DNA of 64,000 nucleotides, from contig JAWLCV010000007.1 of NCBI GenBank assembly GCA_041686955.1, positions 1 to 64,000 on the forward strand. Reading direction: 5' to 3'. The position numbers were made by a program, and so were the translations under genes. A model generated the notes under the pieces. The model was not told the origin of the DNA. It was given only the letters and a program-made list of their open reading frames with translations, and ran no database searches. How positions within the stretch are numbered: the stretch's first letter is position 1; the number at the start of each line of letters is the position of its first letter. Shown here in pieces: positions 49,229 to 58,753 of the stretch. The DNA comes from UBA7803 sp041686955 (GTDB lineage Bacteria > Pseudomonadota > Gammaproteobacteria > Pseudomonadales > Azotimanducaceae).

Positions 49229-52200
49229 ATGAGGCGAAACACCATCCAGCGCGTGCTGCTGGCAACCCTTCTGGCCTGCCCGTCGGCCTGGGCGCAAACC
49301 GGCACCCAGGTGGAGCTGTTCTCACCCCAGGGCACGGTGAAGGACGTGCGTCAGGTGACGGCGCGCTTCTCCTCCACCATGACCGCCCTCGGCGATCCCG
49401 CCCTGGAGGACCCCTTCGCGGTTGACTGCCCCGTCGCAGGGTCGGGCCGGTGGGCGGACGGCCGCAACTGGGTCTACGACTTCGACGAAGATCTGCCGGG
49501 AGGCGTGGTCTGTACCTTCACGCTCGAGGACGGTCTCACGGATCACGACGGCCGACCCGTCGCGGGTCAGCGGGACTTCCGCTTCGATACCGGCGGCCCG
49601 GCCATTCGCGCATCGCTGCCCCGCGAGGGCTCCAGCGTGGACGAGAACCAGATCTTCATCCTCGCGCTGGACGCCGAGGCCTCCGCGGATTCGGTGCGGG
49701 CGCACGCCTACTGCGCCGTGGAGGGGCTCGCCGAGCGGATTCCGGTGCGGGTACTGGAAGGCGAACCGCGGGAGGCGGTGCTGGCCCAGCGGCGGGAGCT
49801 GGGCTACGCCTACTATTCGATCCTGTGGAAGAACGGCGCCGAAACCTTCCATCGGGTCCGGGACCGCAGCCTGGAGGCGGCCGAGCGCGCCGTCATGGTG
49901 GTGGCCTGCGCCAGGCCCCTGCCCCCGGGCGCCCGGCTTCGGCTGGTCTGGGGCACCGGGATCGCCGCCGCCAGCGGATTGAGCACCGGCAGCGATCAGG
50001 CGCTGGCTTTCCGCACCCGGCCCCCGTTCACCGCCCGGCTGCAATGCCGGCGCGCCAACGCACAGGCACCGTGTCTGCCCATCGAGCCGGTGACGCTGGT
50101 CTTCTCGGCGCCGGTCCCCCGGGAAGCCGCGCTGCAGGCGCGGATCCATGGCCCCGATGGCAGCACCGCGCCGCTGATGGAGGAAGCCGGAGCGAGTCCC
50201 GTGGTGGAGTCTCTCCGTTTCCCGGCGTCGTACCTGGCCCGCGCCGAATTCGAGCTGCATCTGCCGGCGGACCTGCGCGACGACGCAGAGCGGCCGCTGG
50301 AGAACGCCGCCAGCTTTCCCCTCGCCTTCGCCACCGACGAATTTCCGCCCCTGGCCAAGTTCAGCGGCAGCCTGGGCATCCTGGAGGCCGGCGAAGGCGG
50401 AGTGCTGCCGGTGACGGTGCGCAATCTCCGCGTGGGCACCGCCCCGAACGCGCTGGTGGGCCGGAAGCTGCGGGTGGACCAGGCCGCGGAAGTCGCCGGC
50501 TGGCTGCGCCGCCAGGAGGGCCTCCCGGTTCGCGAATCCATATTCGCCGGCGCGGATGCCGCGGAGACCTTCGATCTGCCCCTGAGCGGCGACGGATCGG
50601 CCACCGAGGTGGTGGGTATACCCCTCGGCGGCCCGGGCTTCTACGTGGTGGAACTGGCCAGCCCGAAGCTCGGCGAAGCGCTCTTGGAGGAATCGGCCGT
50701 GTACCACGTCCGCACCGCGGCCCTGGTCACCAATCTGGCCGTGCATCTCAAGTGGGGACGCGAGCGCTCGCTGCTCTGGGTGACTCGCCTGGACGACGGC
50801 GAGCCCGTTCCAGGAGCGGACGTGGAGCTCACGAACCTCTGCACCGGCGCGCGTCTCTGGGCCGGCCGCAGCGGCGCCGACGGCACCGCCTGGATCGACG
50901 GCGCGGTGATCGGCCCGCCCCGCGGCCACGGCTCGTGCCGCAACTCCGGGCAGCCCGTCTACATGGCCAGCGCCCGGGCCGAGGGCGATTTCACCTTCAC
51001 CCTCACGAACTGGACGGACGGGATCGAGCCGTATGCGTTCGGGCTGCCCACCGGCAGCCGCTACGCGGCCGACGTGGTGCACACCGTGTTCGACCGGACC
51101 CTGCTGCGCGCCGGGGAGACCGTCTCCATGAAGCACTTCTTCCGCAGGCGCACCATGTCCGGCCTGGAGCAGCACCCGGCCGGCACCACCCTCGCCGTGG
51201 AGATCCTCCACCACGGCAGCGGTGAGCGATACGCATCCGAGATCGACGTGGGGAACGATGCCGTGGCCGAGCAGCGCTGGGAGATCCCGGCCGAGGCCAA
51301 ACTCGGCGATTACTCCGTTCGCGTGCGCCTCGCCGACGGCATCTGGCGTCAAGGCGGGCAATTCCGGGTGGAGGAGTTTCGCGTGCCCACCATGAAGGCG
51401 GTGGTGCAGGGGCCGCCGGGCCCCCAGGTACGTCCCGAGGGGGTGACCCTGGATCTGCACCTGCGCTACCAGTCCGGCGGCAGCGCCGCGGGCGCCGCGG
51501 TGAAGCTGCGGACCGCCACCGAGCCCCTCAGCGTGAGCTTCGCCGACTACCGGGACTTCCAGTTCGGCGGCCAGCCGGTATCCCCCGGACGGGAAAGCGC
51601 CGCGGGGGGCTACTTCGACCCGGAAGCCATGACCGGCGCGCCGCCTCTGGCGGCAGAGTTGATGCCGCTCACGCTGGACGCAGACGGAGCCGCCCGGGTC
51701 GAGCTGCCGGTGCCGGACGTGGACGCGCCTCGACGGCTGACCGCGGAGCTCGAGTACGCGGATCCGAACGGCGAGATCCTCACCACGGCCGGACGGGTGG
51801 ATCTGTGGCCTGCCGCGGTGGTGGTCGGTATCCGCCGCGAAGGCTGGGTGGCGAGCCAGCAGCAACTGCGGTTCCGGGTCCTGGTCCTGGATCCCGACGG
51901 AAGCCCCGTGGCCGGCCGGCGGGCCGTGGCGCGGCTCTATTCCCGCAATACCTACAGTTACCGCAAGCGCCTGATCGGCGGTTTCTACGCCTACGAGAGC
52001 GTCACCGAAACCGAGGCGCTGGACACCCGCTGCGAGGGCGACACCGACCCGCAGGGTCTCTTGTTGTGCGAAGTGGCGCCCGGCGTGGCCGGGGAAGTGG
52101 TGGTGCGGGCGGAAGCCCAGGATTCGGCGGGCAACGCGGCCGGCGCCACCGCCTCCATCTGGGTGGTGGGCGACGACGACTGGTGGTTCGGCTCTACGGC

Positions 52201-54934
52201 GGGCGATCGCATGGACGTCCTTCCCGAGCAGAACGACTACCAGCCGGGCGACGTGGCACGCTTCCAGGTTCGCATGCCGTTTCGCGAAGCGACGGCGCTC
52301 GTCACGGTGGAACGCGAAGGCGTTCTGCACCGCTTCGTGACGGTGCTCCGCGGCCAGGCGCCCGTGGTGGAGCTGCCCATCCAGCCGGAATACGCCCCCA
52401 ACGTCTTCGTCTCGGTGCTGGCGGTGCGCGGGCGGGTCGGCGGCTTCCGCAGCTGGCTCGCAGACCAGGCTCGCGATTTCGGCGTGGCCGAGGCGCTCCT
52501 CGGCGACGGGGGCCGGCCCACGGCGCTGGTCGATCTGTCGAAGCCCAGCTTCCGGCTCGGCACCGCGGGGATCCGGGTGGGCTGGGCGCCCTACCGCCTC
52601 GACGTCGCCGTGGAGCCCGAGCGCGCGGTGTACCGGGTCCGGGACCCGGTGAAGCTGCGGGTGAAAGCGAGTCGCGCCGACGGCACGCCGCCGCCTCCCG
52701 GCGCCGAGGTGGCGGTGGCGGTGGTGGACGAAGGCCTGCTCAACCTCGCGCCCAACGAGAGCTGGCAGTTGCTCGACGCCATGATGGGCCACCGCGGCCT
52801 CGAGGTGTGGACGGCCACTGCGCAGATGCAGGTGGTGGGCAAGCGGCACTACGGCCGCAAGGCGGTTCCCCAGGGCGGCGGAGGCGGCCGCGAGCAGGCC
52901 CGGGAGCTGTTCGACACCCTGGTGGCCTGGCACGGCCGGGTCGTCCTGAACGACGCCGGCGAAGCCGAGCTCGAGGTGCCGCTGAACGACTCGCTGACCC
53001 GCTTCCGCATCGTCGCCGTGGCTCACGCCGGCGCCGAGCTGTTCGGCACCGGCAGCGCCACCGTGACCACCACCCAGGATCTGATGCTGCTCTCCGGCCT
53101 GCCGCCCCTGGTGCGCGAGGGCGATGTGTTCGCCGCCACCTTCACCGTGCGCAATGCCTCGGACCGCGATGTCGAGGCGGAGGTCGCCGCCACGACCACG
53201 GCGGCCGCCGCCGGCGAGGCACTGGCGCCCCAGCGAATCGCCCTGGAGGCCGGCGAAGCGCGGGACGTGGTCTGGCAGGTGCGGGCCCCCACCGGCGCCT
53301 CCGCCATCGACTGGTCCGTGAGCGCCGCCGAGGTCGGCGGCACGGCGAAGGATCGCCTCGCAGTGGCCCAGCGGCTGATTCCCGCTCACCCCGAGCGGGT
53401 CTATCAGGCGACCATCGCCCGGCTCGACTCGCCCATGACCCTGCCGCTGGAACGTCCCGAGCAGGCCCTGCCCGGCCGGGGCGGGATCAACGTCGCCCTG
53501 CGTTCCAAGCTCGGCGACGGGCTGGACGGCGTGCGCCGGTACATGACCGCCTACGACTACACCTGCCTCGAGCAGAATCTGTCCCGCGCGGTGGCGCTCC
53601 GCGACCCGGATCTCTGGGAGGCGTGGACGGCGCGTCTGCCCGCCTACCTGGACGAGGACGGCCTGCTCAAGTACTTCCCCAGCGAGGCGCTCCCGGGAGA
53701 GGACATTCTCACCAGCTACGTCCTGGCCATCGCCCACGAATCCGGCTGGACCATCCCGGAGGCGGTGCGCGGGCGGCTCGTCGACGGCCTGCGCGGCTTC
53801 GTCGAGGGACGCATCCTGCGCCGGTCCGCCCTCCCCACGGCGGACCTGGCGATTCGCAAGCTGGCCGCCCTGGAGGCACTGTCCCGCTACGGCGCCGCCC
53901 ACCCCGCGATGCTCTCGAGCATCGACATCGAGCCCGATCTGTGGCCCACCTCGGCGGTGATCGACTGGCTGAACCTGCTGGAGCGCCTGCCCGGGATTCC
54001 GGACGCGCCGCACCGCGCGGCCCAGGCGGAAGGCATCATCCGCGCCCGGCTGAATTTCCAGGGCACCACCCTGGGATTCTCCACGGAGCGAACCGATGCG
54101 TTGTGGTGGCTCATGGTCTCCACCGACGTCAACGCCGTGCGCGCCCTGGCGAGCCTGCTGGACCGCCCGGCTTGGCGGGATGACGTGCCGCGCCTGGTGC
54201 GCGGGGCGCTGGGCCGGCAGCAGAACGGGCACTGGAACACCACCGTGGCCAATGCGTGGGGGGTGCTGGCCATGGAACGCTTCAGCGCCGCCTTCGAGAA
54301 CGAGCCCGTCACCGGCACCACCACGCTGCGCTACGCAGGCGCGGAATCCGAGCTCACCTGGGCCGGCGCCGGCCGCGAGCTGGGCGCGGAGTTCGACTGG
54401 CGGGACGGCCCGGCCAGCCTCGCGGTGCGCCACGCCGGCAGCGGCAAACCGTGGGTGACGGTGCAGGCCCTGGCCGCCATGCCGCTGCGAGAGCCGCTCT
54501 CCAGCGGATACCGCATCGATCGCACGCTGACCGCCGTCGAGCAGAAGAACCCCGGTCGCTGGACCCGCGGCGATCTGGTACGGGTCCGGCTCGAGCTGGA
54601 AGCCCAGTCGGACATGACCTGGGTGGTGGTGGATGATCCGGTTCCCGCCGGCTCCACCATCCTCGGCAGCGGGCTCGGCGGCCAGTCTCGGCTCGCAGTG
54701 AGCGGTGAGCGCCGGGAGGGCTGGGTTTGGCCGGCGTTCGAGGAGCGGCGATTCGACGCCTTCCGCGCCTACTACCGCTGGGTGCCCAAGGGGCGCTGGA
54801 CCGTGGAGTACACGGTGCGGCTGAACAATCCAGGGGAATTCCAGCTTCCAGCAACCCGGGTCGAGGCCCTGTACGCGCCGGAAATGTTCGGCGCCCGCCC
54901 GAATCCGCCGATCACGGTGGAGGCCGTCCCGTGA
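49229..54934 (+). CDS. alpha-2-macroglobulin family protein (YfhM-like)
   Basis: A 1,901-residue periplasmic protein: signal peptide MRRNTIQRVLLATLLACPSAWA, many fibronectin-like macroglobulin domains, the bait-region stretch around 1150-1230 (including QGGGGGREQARELFDTLVAWHGR), and the thioester motif CLEQ at Cys1446-Gln1449 in DYTCLEQNLSRA, followed by the alpha/alpha toroid. E. coli YfhM is a lipoprotein of 1,653 residues; here no lipobox Cys follows the signal, so it may be soluble. It would trap proteases that enter the periplasm. The stop overlaps the GTG of the penicillin-binding protein 1C gene, the pairing known from E. coli. Confidence 0.92.
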   Translation: MRRNTIQRVLLATLLACPSAWAQTGTQVELFSPQGTVKDVRQVTARFSSTMTALGDPALEDPFAVDCPVAGSGRWADGRNWVYDFDEDLPGGVVCTFTLEDGLTDHDGRPVAGQRDFRFDTGGPAIRASLPREGSSVDENQIFILALDAEASADSVRAHAYCAVEGLAERIPVRVLEGEPREAVLAQRRELGYAYYSILWKNGAETFHRVRDRSLEAAERAVMVVACARPLPPGARLRLVWGTGIAAASGLSTGSDQALAFRTRPPFTARLQCRRANAQAPCLPIEPVTLVFSAPVPREAALQARIHGPDGSTAPLMEEAGASPVVESLRFPASYLARAEFELHLPADLRDDAERPLENAASFPLAFATDEFPPLAKFSGSLGILEAGEGGVLPVTVRNLRVGTAPNALVGRKLRVDQAAEVAGWLRRQEGLPVRESIFAGADAAETFDLPLSGDGSATEVVGIPLGGPGFYVVELASPKLGEALLEESAVYHVRTAALVTNLAVHLKWGRERSLLWVTRLDDGEPVPGADVELTNLCTGARLWAGRSGADGTAWIDGAVIGPPRGHGSCRNSGQPVYMASARAEGDFTFTLTNWTDGIEPYAFGLPTGSRYAADVVHTVFDRTLLRAGETVSMKHFFRRRTMSGLEQHPAGTTLAVEILHHGSGERYASEIDVGNDAVAEQRWEIPAEAKLGDYSVRVRLADGIWRQGGQFRVEEFRVPTMKAVVQGPPGPQVRPEGVTLDLHLRYQSGGSAAGAAVKLRTATEPLSVSFADYRDFQFGGQPVSPGRESAAGGYFDPEAMTGAPPLAAELMPLTLDADGAARVELPVPDVDAPRRLTAELEYADPNGEILTTAGRVDLWPAAVVVGIRREGWVASQQQLRFRVLVLDPDGSPVAGRRAVARLYSRNTYSYRKRLIGGFYAYESVTETEALDTRCEGDTDPQGLLLCEVAPGVAGEVVVRAEAQDSAGNAAGATASIWVVGDDDWWFGSTAGDRMDVLPEQNDYQPGDVARFQVRMPFREATALVTVEREGVLHRFVTVLRGQAPVVELPIQPEYAPNVFVSVLAVRGRVGGFRSWLADQARDFGVAEALLGDGGRPTALVDLSKPSFRLGTAGIRVGWAPYRLDVAVEPERAVYRVRDPVKLRVKASRADGTPPPPGAEVAVAVVDEGLLNLAPNESWQLLDAMMGHRGLEVWTATAQMQVVGKRHYGRKAVPQGGGGGREQARELFDTLVAWHGRVVLNDAGEAELEVPLNDSLTRFRIVAVAHAGAELFGTGSATVTTTQDLMLLSGLPPLVREGDVFAATFTVRNASDRDVEAEVAATTTAAAAGEALAPQRIALEAGEARDVVWQVRAPTGASAIDWSVSAAEVGGTAKDRLAVAQRLIPAHPERVYQATIARLDSPMTLPLERPEQALPGRGGINVALRSKLGDGLDGVRRYMTAYDYTCLEQNLSRAVALRDPDLWEAWTARLPAYLDEDGLLKYFPSEALPGEDILTSYVLAIAHESGWTIPEAVRGRLVDGLRGFVEGRILRRSALPTADLAIRKLAALEALSRYGAAHPAMLSSIDIEPDLWPTSAVIDWLNLLERLPGIPDAPHRAAQAEGIIRARLNFQGTTLGFSTERTDALWWLMVSTDVNAVRALASLLDRPAWRDDVPRLVRGALGRQQNGHWNTTVANAWGVLAMERFSAAFENEPVTGTTTLRYAGAESELTWAGAGRELGAEFDWRDGPASLAVRHAGSGKPWVTVQALAAMPLREPLSSGYRIDRTLTAVEQKNPGRWTRGDLVRVRLELEAQSDMTWVVVDDPVPAGSTILGSGLGGQSRLAVSGERREGWVWPAFEERRFDAFRAYYRWVPKGRWTVEYTVRLNNPGEFQLPATRVEALYAPEMFGARPNPPITVEAVP

Positions 54935-57039
54935 ACCGGCGCCGGGCAGTGGCCGTGGGCGGGCTGGCCGCGGCGCTGACCGCCGCCGCCCTGCTCGGCG
55001 CCCAGTGGCTGTGGCGGCCGGTGGATGTGCCCGGGTTCGAGGCGGTCCGGGGGGCGTGGTCGTCCTCCGATGCGCTGCTGCTCGACCGCCACGGACGGAT
55101 TCTCGACCGGCGCCGCATCGATCTCGGGGCGCGGCGCCTGGACTGGGTCCCCCTGGACGCGGTGTCGCCGGCGCTGGCTCGAGCCGTGGTGCACAGCGAG
55201 GACCGGCGCTTTCACAGGCACCACGGCGTGGACTGGCGAAGCCTCGCGGGCGCCGTGATCCAGCGCCTGACCTCCGGCACGCGGCGCGGCGCCAGCACCA
55301 TCTCCATGCAGCTCGCGGCGCTGATCGAGCCCGACCTGCGGGCGGACGGCCGCACCGCGGCCTACAAGCTGCGGCAGATGCGCATGGCGCTGGCGATGGA
55401 GCGAACCTGGACCAAGGCGCAGATTCTCGAAGCCTACCTCAACCTGACCGGCTACCGCGGCGAGCTGGTGGGCATCGATGCCGCGGCGCGCCTGCTGCTC
55501 GGCAAGGCGCCTTCGGGCCTCGACCGGCGGGAAAGCCTGCTGCTCGCCGCGCTGCTGCCCGCACCCGCCGCGGCGCCGGCGCGGGTGGCCGCCCGCGCGT
55601 GCGCCATGGATCCCTCGATGGCTTGCGGCGCCATGGAGACGCTGGCGGAGCAGACCCTGGCCCGGCCCTCGGGCACGGCTCCGGACGAGGCCCTCGCGCC
55701 GCACCTAGCGCGCCGGCTCCTGACCCGCCCGGGCGCCCGGCAACGGACCACCCTGGACGCCGACGTCCAGCGCCTGGCCATCCGCGCGCTGGCCCGTCAC
55801 GTGGGCAACGCGAGGACCCGCAACGTGCGGGACGGCGCCGTGCTGGTGGCCGACCGGGAGAGCGGCGACGTGCTGGCCTACGTGGCGGCCAACGCGGCCA
55901 CCTCCACCGCGCCGCACGTGGACGGCATTCGCGCGTTGCGCCAGGCCGGCTCCACGCTCAAGCCGTTTCTCTACGCGCTGGCGCTGGAGCGCGGTTACCT
56001 GACGGCGGCGAGCCTGCTGGAGGACACGCCCGTGAACCTGGAAACCGGGTCGGGCCTGTACATCCCGCAGAACTACGACCGCGACTTCAAGGGCCTGGTG
56101 AGCATGCGCACCGCGCTCGCAAGCTCCCTGAACGTGCCCGCCGTGCGCACGCTGGTGCTGACGGGGATCGAGCCGTTCCGCCAGCGCCTGGTGGCGGCCG
56201 GGTACGCGGACATCGACCGGGACGCCGACTACTACGGCTACGCCCTCGCCCTCGGCTCGGCGGAGGTCTCCCTGTGGCAGCAGGTGACCGCCTACCGGAC
56301 CCTGGCCCGGGGCGGCGTGCGGTCGCCGCTGCGGTTGCTCCCCGACGACGCGGGGCCCGAGCTGCGGGCGATGAACGCCGGCGCCGCCGCCATCGTCACC
56401 GACGTGCTGAGCGATCGTGCGGCTCGCCTCGCCACCTTCGGGCTGGACAACCATCTGGCGACCCCCATCTGGAGCGCCGTCAAGACCGGCACCAGCAAGG
56501 ACATGCGCGACAACTGGTGCATCGGCTTCTCCAGCCGCTACGTGGTGGGGGTGTGGGTGGGGAACTTCGAGGGCGACTCCATGCACGACGTTTCCGGCGT
56601 CACCGGCGCAGCGCCCGTCTGGCAGGAGGTGATCAGCGCCCTGGAAGGCGCTCCCGCGGCGCCGCCTCCACCTCCCGGCGTGGTGGCTGTCCGGATGCGC
56701 TTCGAGCCGCCGGTGGAGCCGGAGCGTCTCGAGCTCTTCCTCGCGGGCACCGAGAGCGGCGTCAGCCGGGCCCTTCCCGCCAGCGGGCTGGCGGTGAAGA
56801 TCACCAGCCCCGCGAACGGCATGATCGCGGCCCTGGATCCCGACATTCCCGCCCACCGCCAACGGATTCCCTTTTCCGCCCGCGGCGCCACCGACGGATT
56901 GCGGTTCGTGCTCGACGGCGAGCCCCTGGGGCCGGCCCGGCAGACCTTCTACTGGCAGCCCACTCCGGGCCCGCACCGGCTCGCGGTGGCGGCCACCGAC
57001 GGCGCCGTGATGGATCAGGTGCTGATCACCGTGCGCTGA
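54931..57039 (+). CDS. pbpC: penicillin-binding protein 1C
   Basis: A 702-residue bifunctional cell-wall enzyme from GTG 54931, overlapping the previous stop. One N-terminal membrane helix is followed by a glycosyltransferase (GT51) domain with VHSEDRRFHRHHGVDW (catalytic Glu90) and GASTISMQLA. The transpeptidase motifs are S341-T-L-K344, SSLN and K518-T-G-T. A C-terminal beta-rich domain (about 590-702) matches the PBP1C BiPBP_C extension. PBP1C is non-essential in E. coli and its transpeptidase acts weakly; coupling to alpha-2-macroglobulin suggests wall repair after periplasm breach. Confidence 0.92.
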   Translation: MNRRRAVAVGGLAAALTAAALLGAQWLWRPVDVPGFEAVRGAWSSSDALLLDRHGRILDRRRIDLGARRLDWVPLDAVSPALARAVVHSEDRRFHRHHGVDWRSLAGAVIQRLTSGTRRGASTISMQLAALIEPDLRADGRTAAYKLRQMRMALAMERTWTKAQILEAYLNLTGYRGELVGIDAAARLLLGKAPSGLDRRESLLLAALLPAPAAAPARVAARACAMDPSMACGAMETLAEQTLARPSGTAPDEALAPHLARRLLTRPGARQRTTLDADVQRLAIRALARHVGNARTRNVRDGAVLVADRESGDVLAYVAANAATSTAPHVDGIRALRQAGSTLKPFLYALALERGYLTAASLLEDTPVNLETGSGLYIPQNYDRDFKGLVSMRTALASSLNVPAVRTLVLTGIEPFRQRLVAAGYADIDRDADYYGYALALGSAEVSLWQQVTAYRTLARGGVRSPLRLLPDDAGPELRAMNAGAAAIVTDVLSDRAARLATFGLDNHLATPIWSAVKTGTSKDMRDNWCIGFSSRYVVGVWVGNFEGDSMHDVSGVTGAAPVWQEVISALEGAPAAPPPPPGVVAVRMRFEPPVEPERLELFLAGTESGVSRALPASGLAVKITSPANGMIAALDPDIPAHRQRIPFSARGATDGLRFVLDGEPLGPARQTFYWQPTPGPHRLAVAATDGAVMDQVLITVR

Positions 57040-57041
57040 GG

Positions 57042-57058
57042 GGCACGGTCACCGTGCC
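57042..57058. terminator. inverted repeat between pbpC and the convergent regulator
   Basis: GGCACGGT-C-ACCGTGCC is a perfect inverted repeat with 8-base arms. It begins 3 bases after the pbpC stop and covers the stop codon of the convergent CadC-like gene. It could serve both as a hairpin barrier, but there is no T run on either side. Confidence 0.35.
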
Positions 57059-58581
57059 GGTATCCCCGCCCGAGCCAGCCCCTCCAGGTACAGCTCGATC
57101 TGGTCGCGCCGTTTCAGGTAGAACAGCTTGCGCCGCGCGAAGGCCAGGGTGAACTCCGGCCTGGCGGCACGCAGGGCAGCCGCGGCCCTGGGCAGCTCGT
57201 CCCGGCGGTCCAGGTAAGCCAGCGCCACGGCCCGGTGCGCCAGCGCCCAGTACTGGCAGTTCGGAATCTCCAGCGCCTGCTCCACCCAGTGCAGGGCTTG
57301 CTGAAACTCGCCCTTGAACAGGAGCGCCAGGGCTCCGTAGGAGAAGAACGCCCAGCGTTGCGGGTCGTTGGGGCTCAAGGTGAGCGCGGCCTGAAAATGC
57401 CCGACGGCATCGTCGTAGCGCCCCTCGTAGGCCAGGGAATCGCCCAGACTGCAGTGGGCCAGAGCCAGGGTCGGGTTCAACCGGATGGCGATGTCGTTCT
57501 CGGCGATGGCGCTCTCGTACTCGCCGCGAGCGAGCTGAACCCTGGCCTTCAGCGCGTAGAACAGCGCGTTGCGATCATCCAGGTGCAGGGCCTGCTGCGT
57601 GGCCTCCAGGGCGTCGTCGAGCAGGCGCCGATCGGGCGCTTCGTTCCAGTAGACCATGCCGAGCACCGTGGCGTAGGCCCACCAGGCGTGAGCTTCGCCG
57701 AAGGCGGGGTCGAGCTCCCGGCTTCGCTGAAGCAACCGCCGGGCCTCGGAGTTGTCCTCGGCCGTGAACCGGTAGAAGTGCAGCAGCGCCAGGTGATAGC
57801 ACTCCCAGGCGCGAAGATCCGGGTGCCGGCCGCGCGCCACCTTGTGGCGCTCGGCCTGACCGATCTCCGGCTCGAGCCGGCCCACCACGGTGCGGGTGAT
57901 CTCGTCCTGGACGTCGAACAGGTCCGCCACCCGGCGATCGTAGATGTCCCCCCAGACGTGGCGCCCGGACCGCCCGTCGATCAGCTCCGCCGTCACCCGC
58001 AGGCGGTTACCCATGCGGTGCACGGTCCCGGACACCAGGTAATCCGCCGGCGGCGCGTCGGGCGCAGGCCGCGCGGATTGCCGCCTCAGCACCTCGAGCC
58101 AGCGGTGCTTGGCGAGCAGGGTGGTGACGTCGGCGGCCACCGCATCGGCGAAAAACGTCTGGTCATGGTCCTCCGCCGGGCTCGCGAACGGCATGACGGC
58201 GATGGTGGGACGGCGGAGGGAGCCGTCCCGCTCCTCGGTGTCCCGGGTCCGCGGGGCCACGGGCGAAGCAACCGCCGTGAACCGGTACCCGCGGCCGTGG
58301 ACGGTCTTGATCGGCGCCATCGGCGCGGCTTCGTCCTCCCCATGCTGCAGTGCGATGCGCGCCTTGCGGACGGCACTGGTGAGGACGGCATCGGTGACCA
58401 CGGTGCCGGACCACACCGCATCGATCAGCTCCTCCTTGCCCACCACCCGGTCCTGGTGCCGGATCAGGTAGGCGATGAGGTCGAAGACCCGTGCCTGGAG
58501 CTCCACCACCTCCCCGTGCCTGCGGAGCTCGCGCCGCGGCAGGTCCAGGACGAATGGACCGAACTCGTATCGTTCCCCCAT
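57049..58581 (-). CDS. CadC-like regulator: OmpR-type winged helix plus TolB-like and TPR regions
   Basis: A 510-residue protein starting at ATG 58581 (MGERYEFGPFVLDLPRREL). Residues 1-100 form an OmpR/PhoB-type winged helix (VFDLIAYLIRHQDRVVGKEELIDAVWSGTVVTDAVLTSAVRKAR, ending in HGRGYRFTA). The second part (about 130-235) starts RRPTIAVMPFAS, a TolB/adenylate-cyclase-associated beta module often fused to such helices, and the last part contains TPR units up to the C-terminus. Unlike CadC it has no membrane helix. It is divergent from mddA, and direct repeats of OmpR-type spacing lie between them. Confidence 0.87.
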   Translation of the reverse strand: MGERYEFGPFVLDLPRRELRRHGEVVELQARVFDLIAYLIRHQDRVVGKEELIDAVWSGTVVTDAVLTSAVRKARIALQHGEDEAAPMAPIKTVHGRGYRFTAVASPVAPRTRDTEERDGSLRRPTIAVMPFASPAEDHDQTFFADAVAADVTTLLAKHRWLEVLRRQSARPAPDAPPADYLVSGTVHRMGNRLRVTAELIDGRSGRHVWGDIYDRRVADLFDVQDEITRTVVGRLEPEIGQAERHKVARGRHPDLRAWECYHLALLHFYRFTAEDNSEARRLLQRSRELDPAFGEAHAWWAYATVLGMVYWNEAPDRRLLDDALEATQQALHLDDRNALFYALKARVQLARGEYESAIAENDIAIRLNPTLALAHCSLGDSLAYEGRYDDAVGHFQAALTLSPNDPQRWAFFSYGALALLFKGEFQQALHWVEQALEIPNCQYWALAHRAVALAYLDRRDELPRAAAALRAARPEFTLAFARRKLFYLKRRDQIELYLEGLARAGIPAR

Positions 58582-58615
58582 GGTACCCGTACTCAACTGT
58601 CTCGCCGGCCGCTCC

Positions 58616-58654
58616 CGGTCACGAACGGATCAGAAACGGGTCAGCGGCGGATCA
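58616..58654. promoter_or_regulatory. phased direct repeats between regulator and mddA
   Basis: CGGTCA at 58616-58621, CGGATCA at 58626-58632, CGGGTCA at 58637-58643 and CGGATCA at 58648-58654 begin at steps of 10, 11 and 11 bases. Phased direct repeats at 10-11 bases are how OmpR-type winged helices bind. The array lies 35-73 bases from the regulator's start and about 100 bases upstream of mddA. Confidence 0.5.
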
Positions 58655-58753
58655 AGCCCCCGGTCGAGTGTAAGCCCACAATGCCGGCCGAACCAGACGA
58701 CCGGCCGGCGCTTTCGGCGCCCGCTGGCAACGAACCATTGGGAGACCGTGCAA

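Noticed and set aside
49322..54433. A 1,703-codon open frame on the minus strand under the alpha-2-macroglobulin gene
   Set aside because: It is rich in His, Gly, Arg and Gln, shows no domain and lies fully opposite a clear gene; long antisense frames are usual in GC-rich coding DNA.
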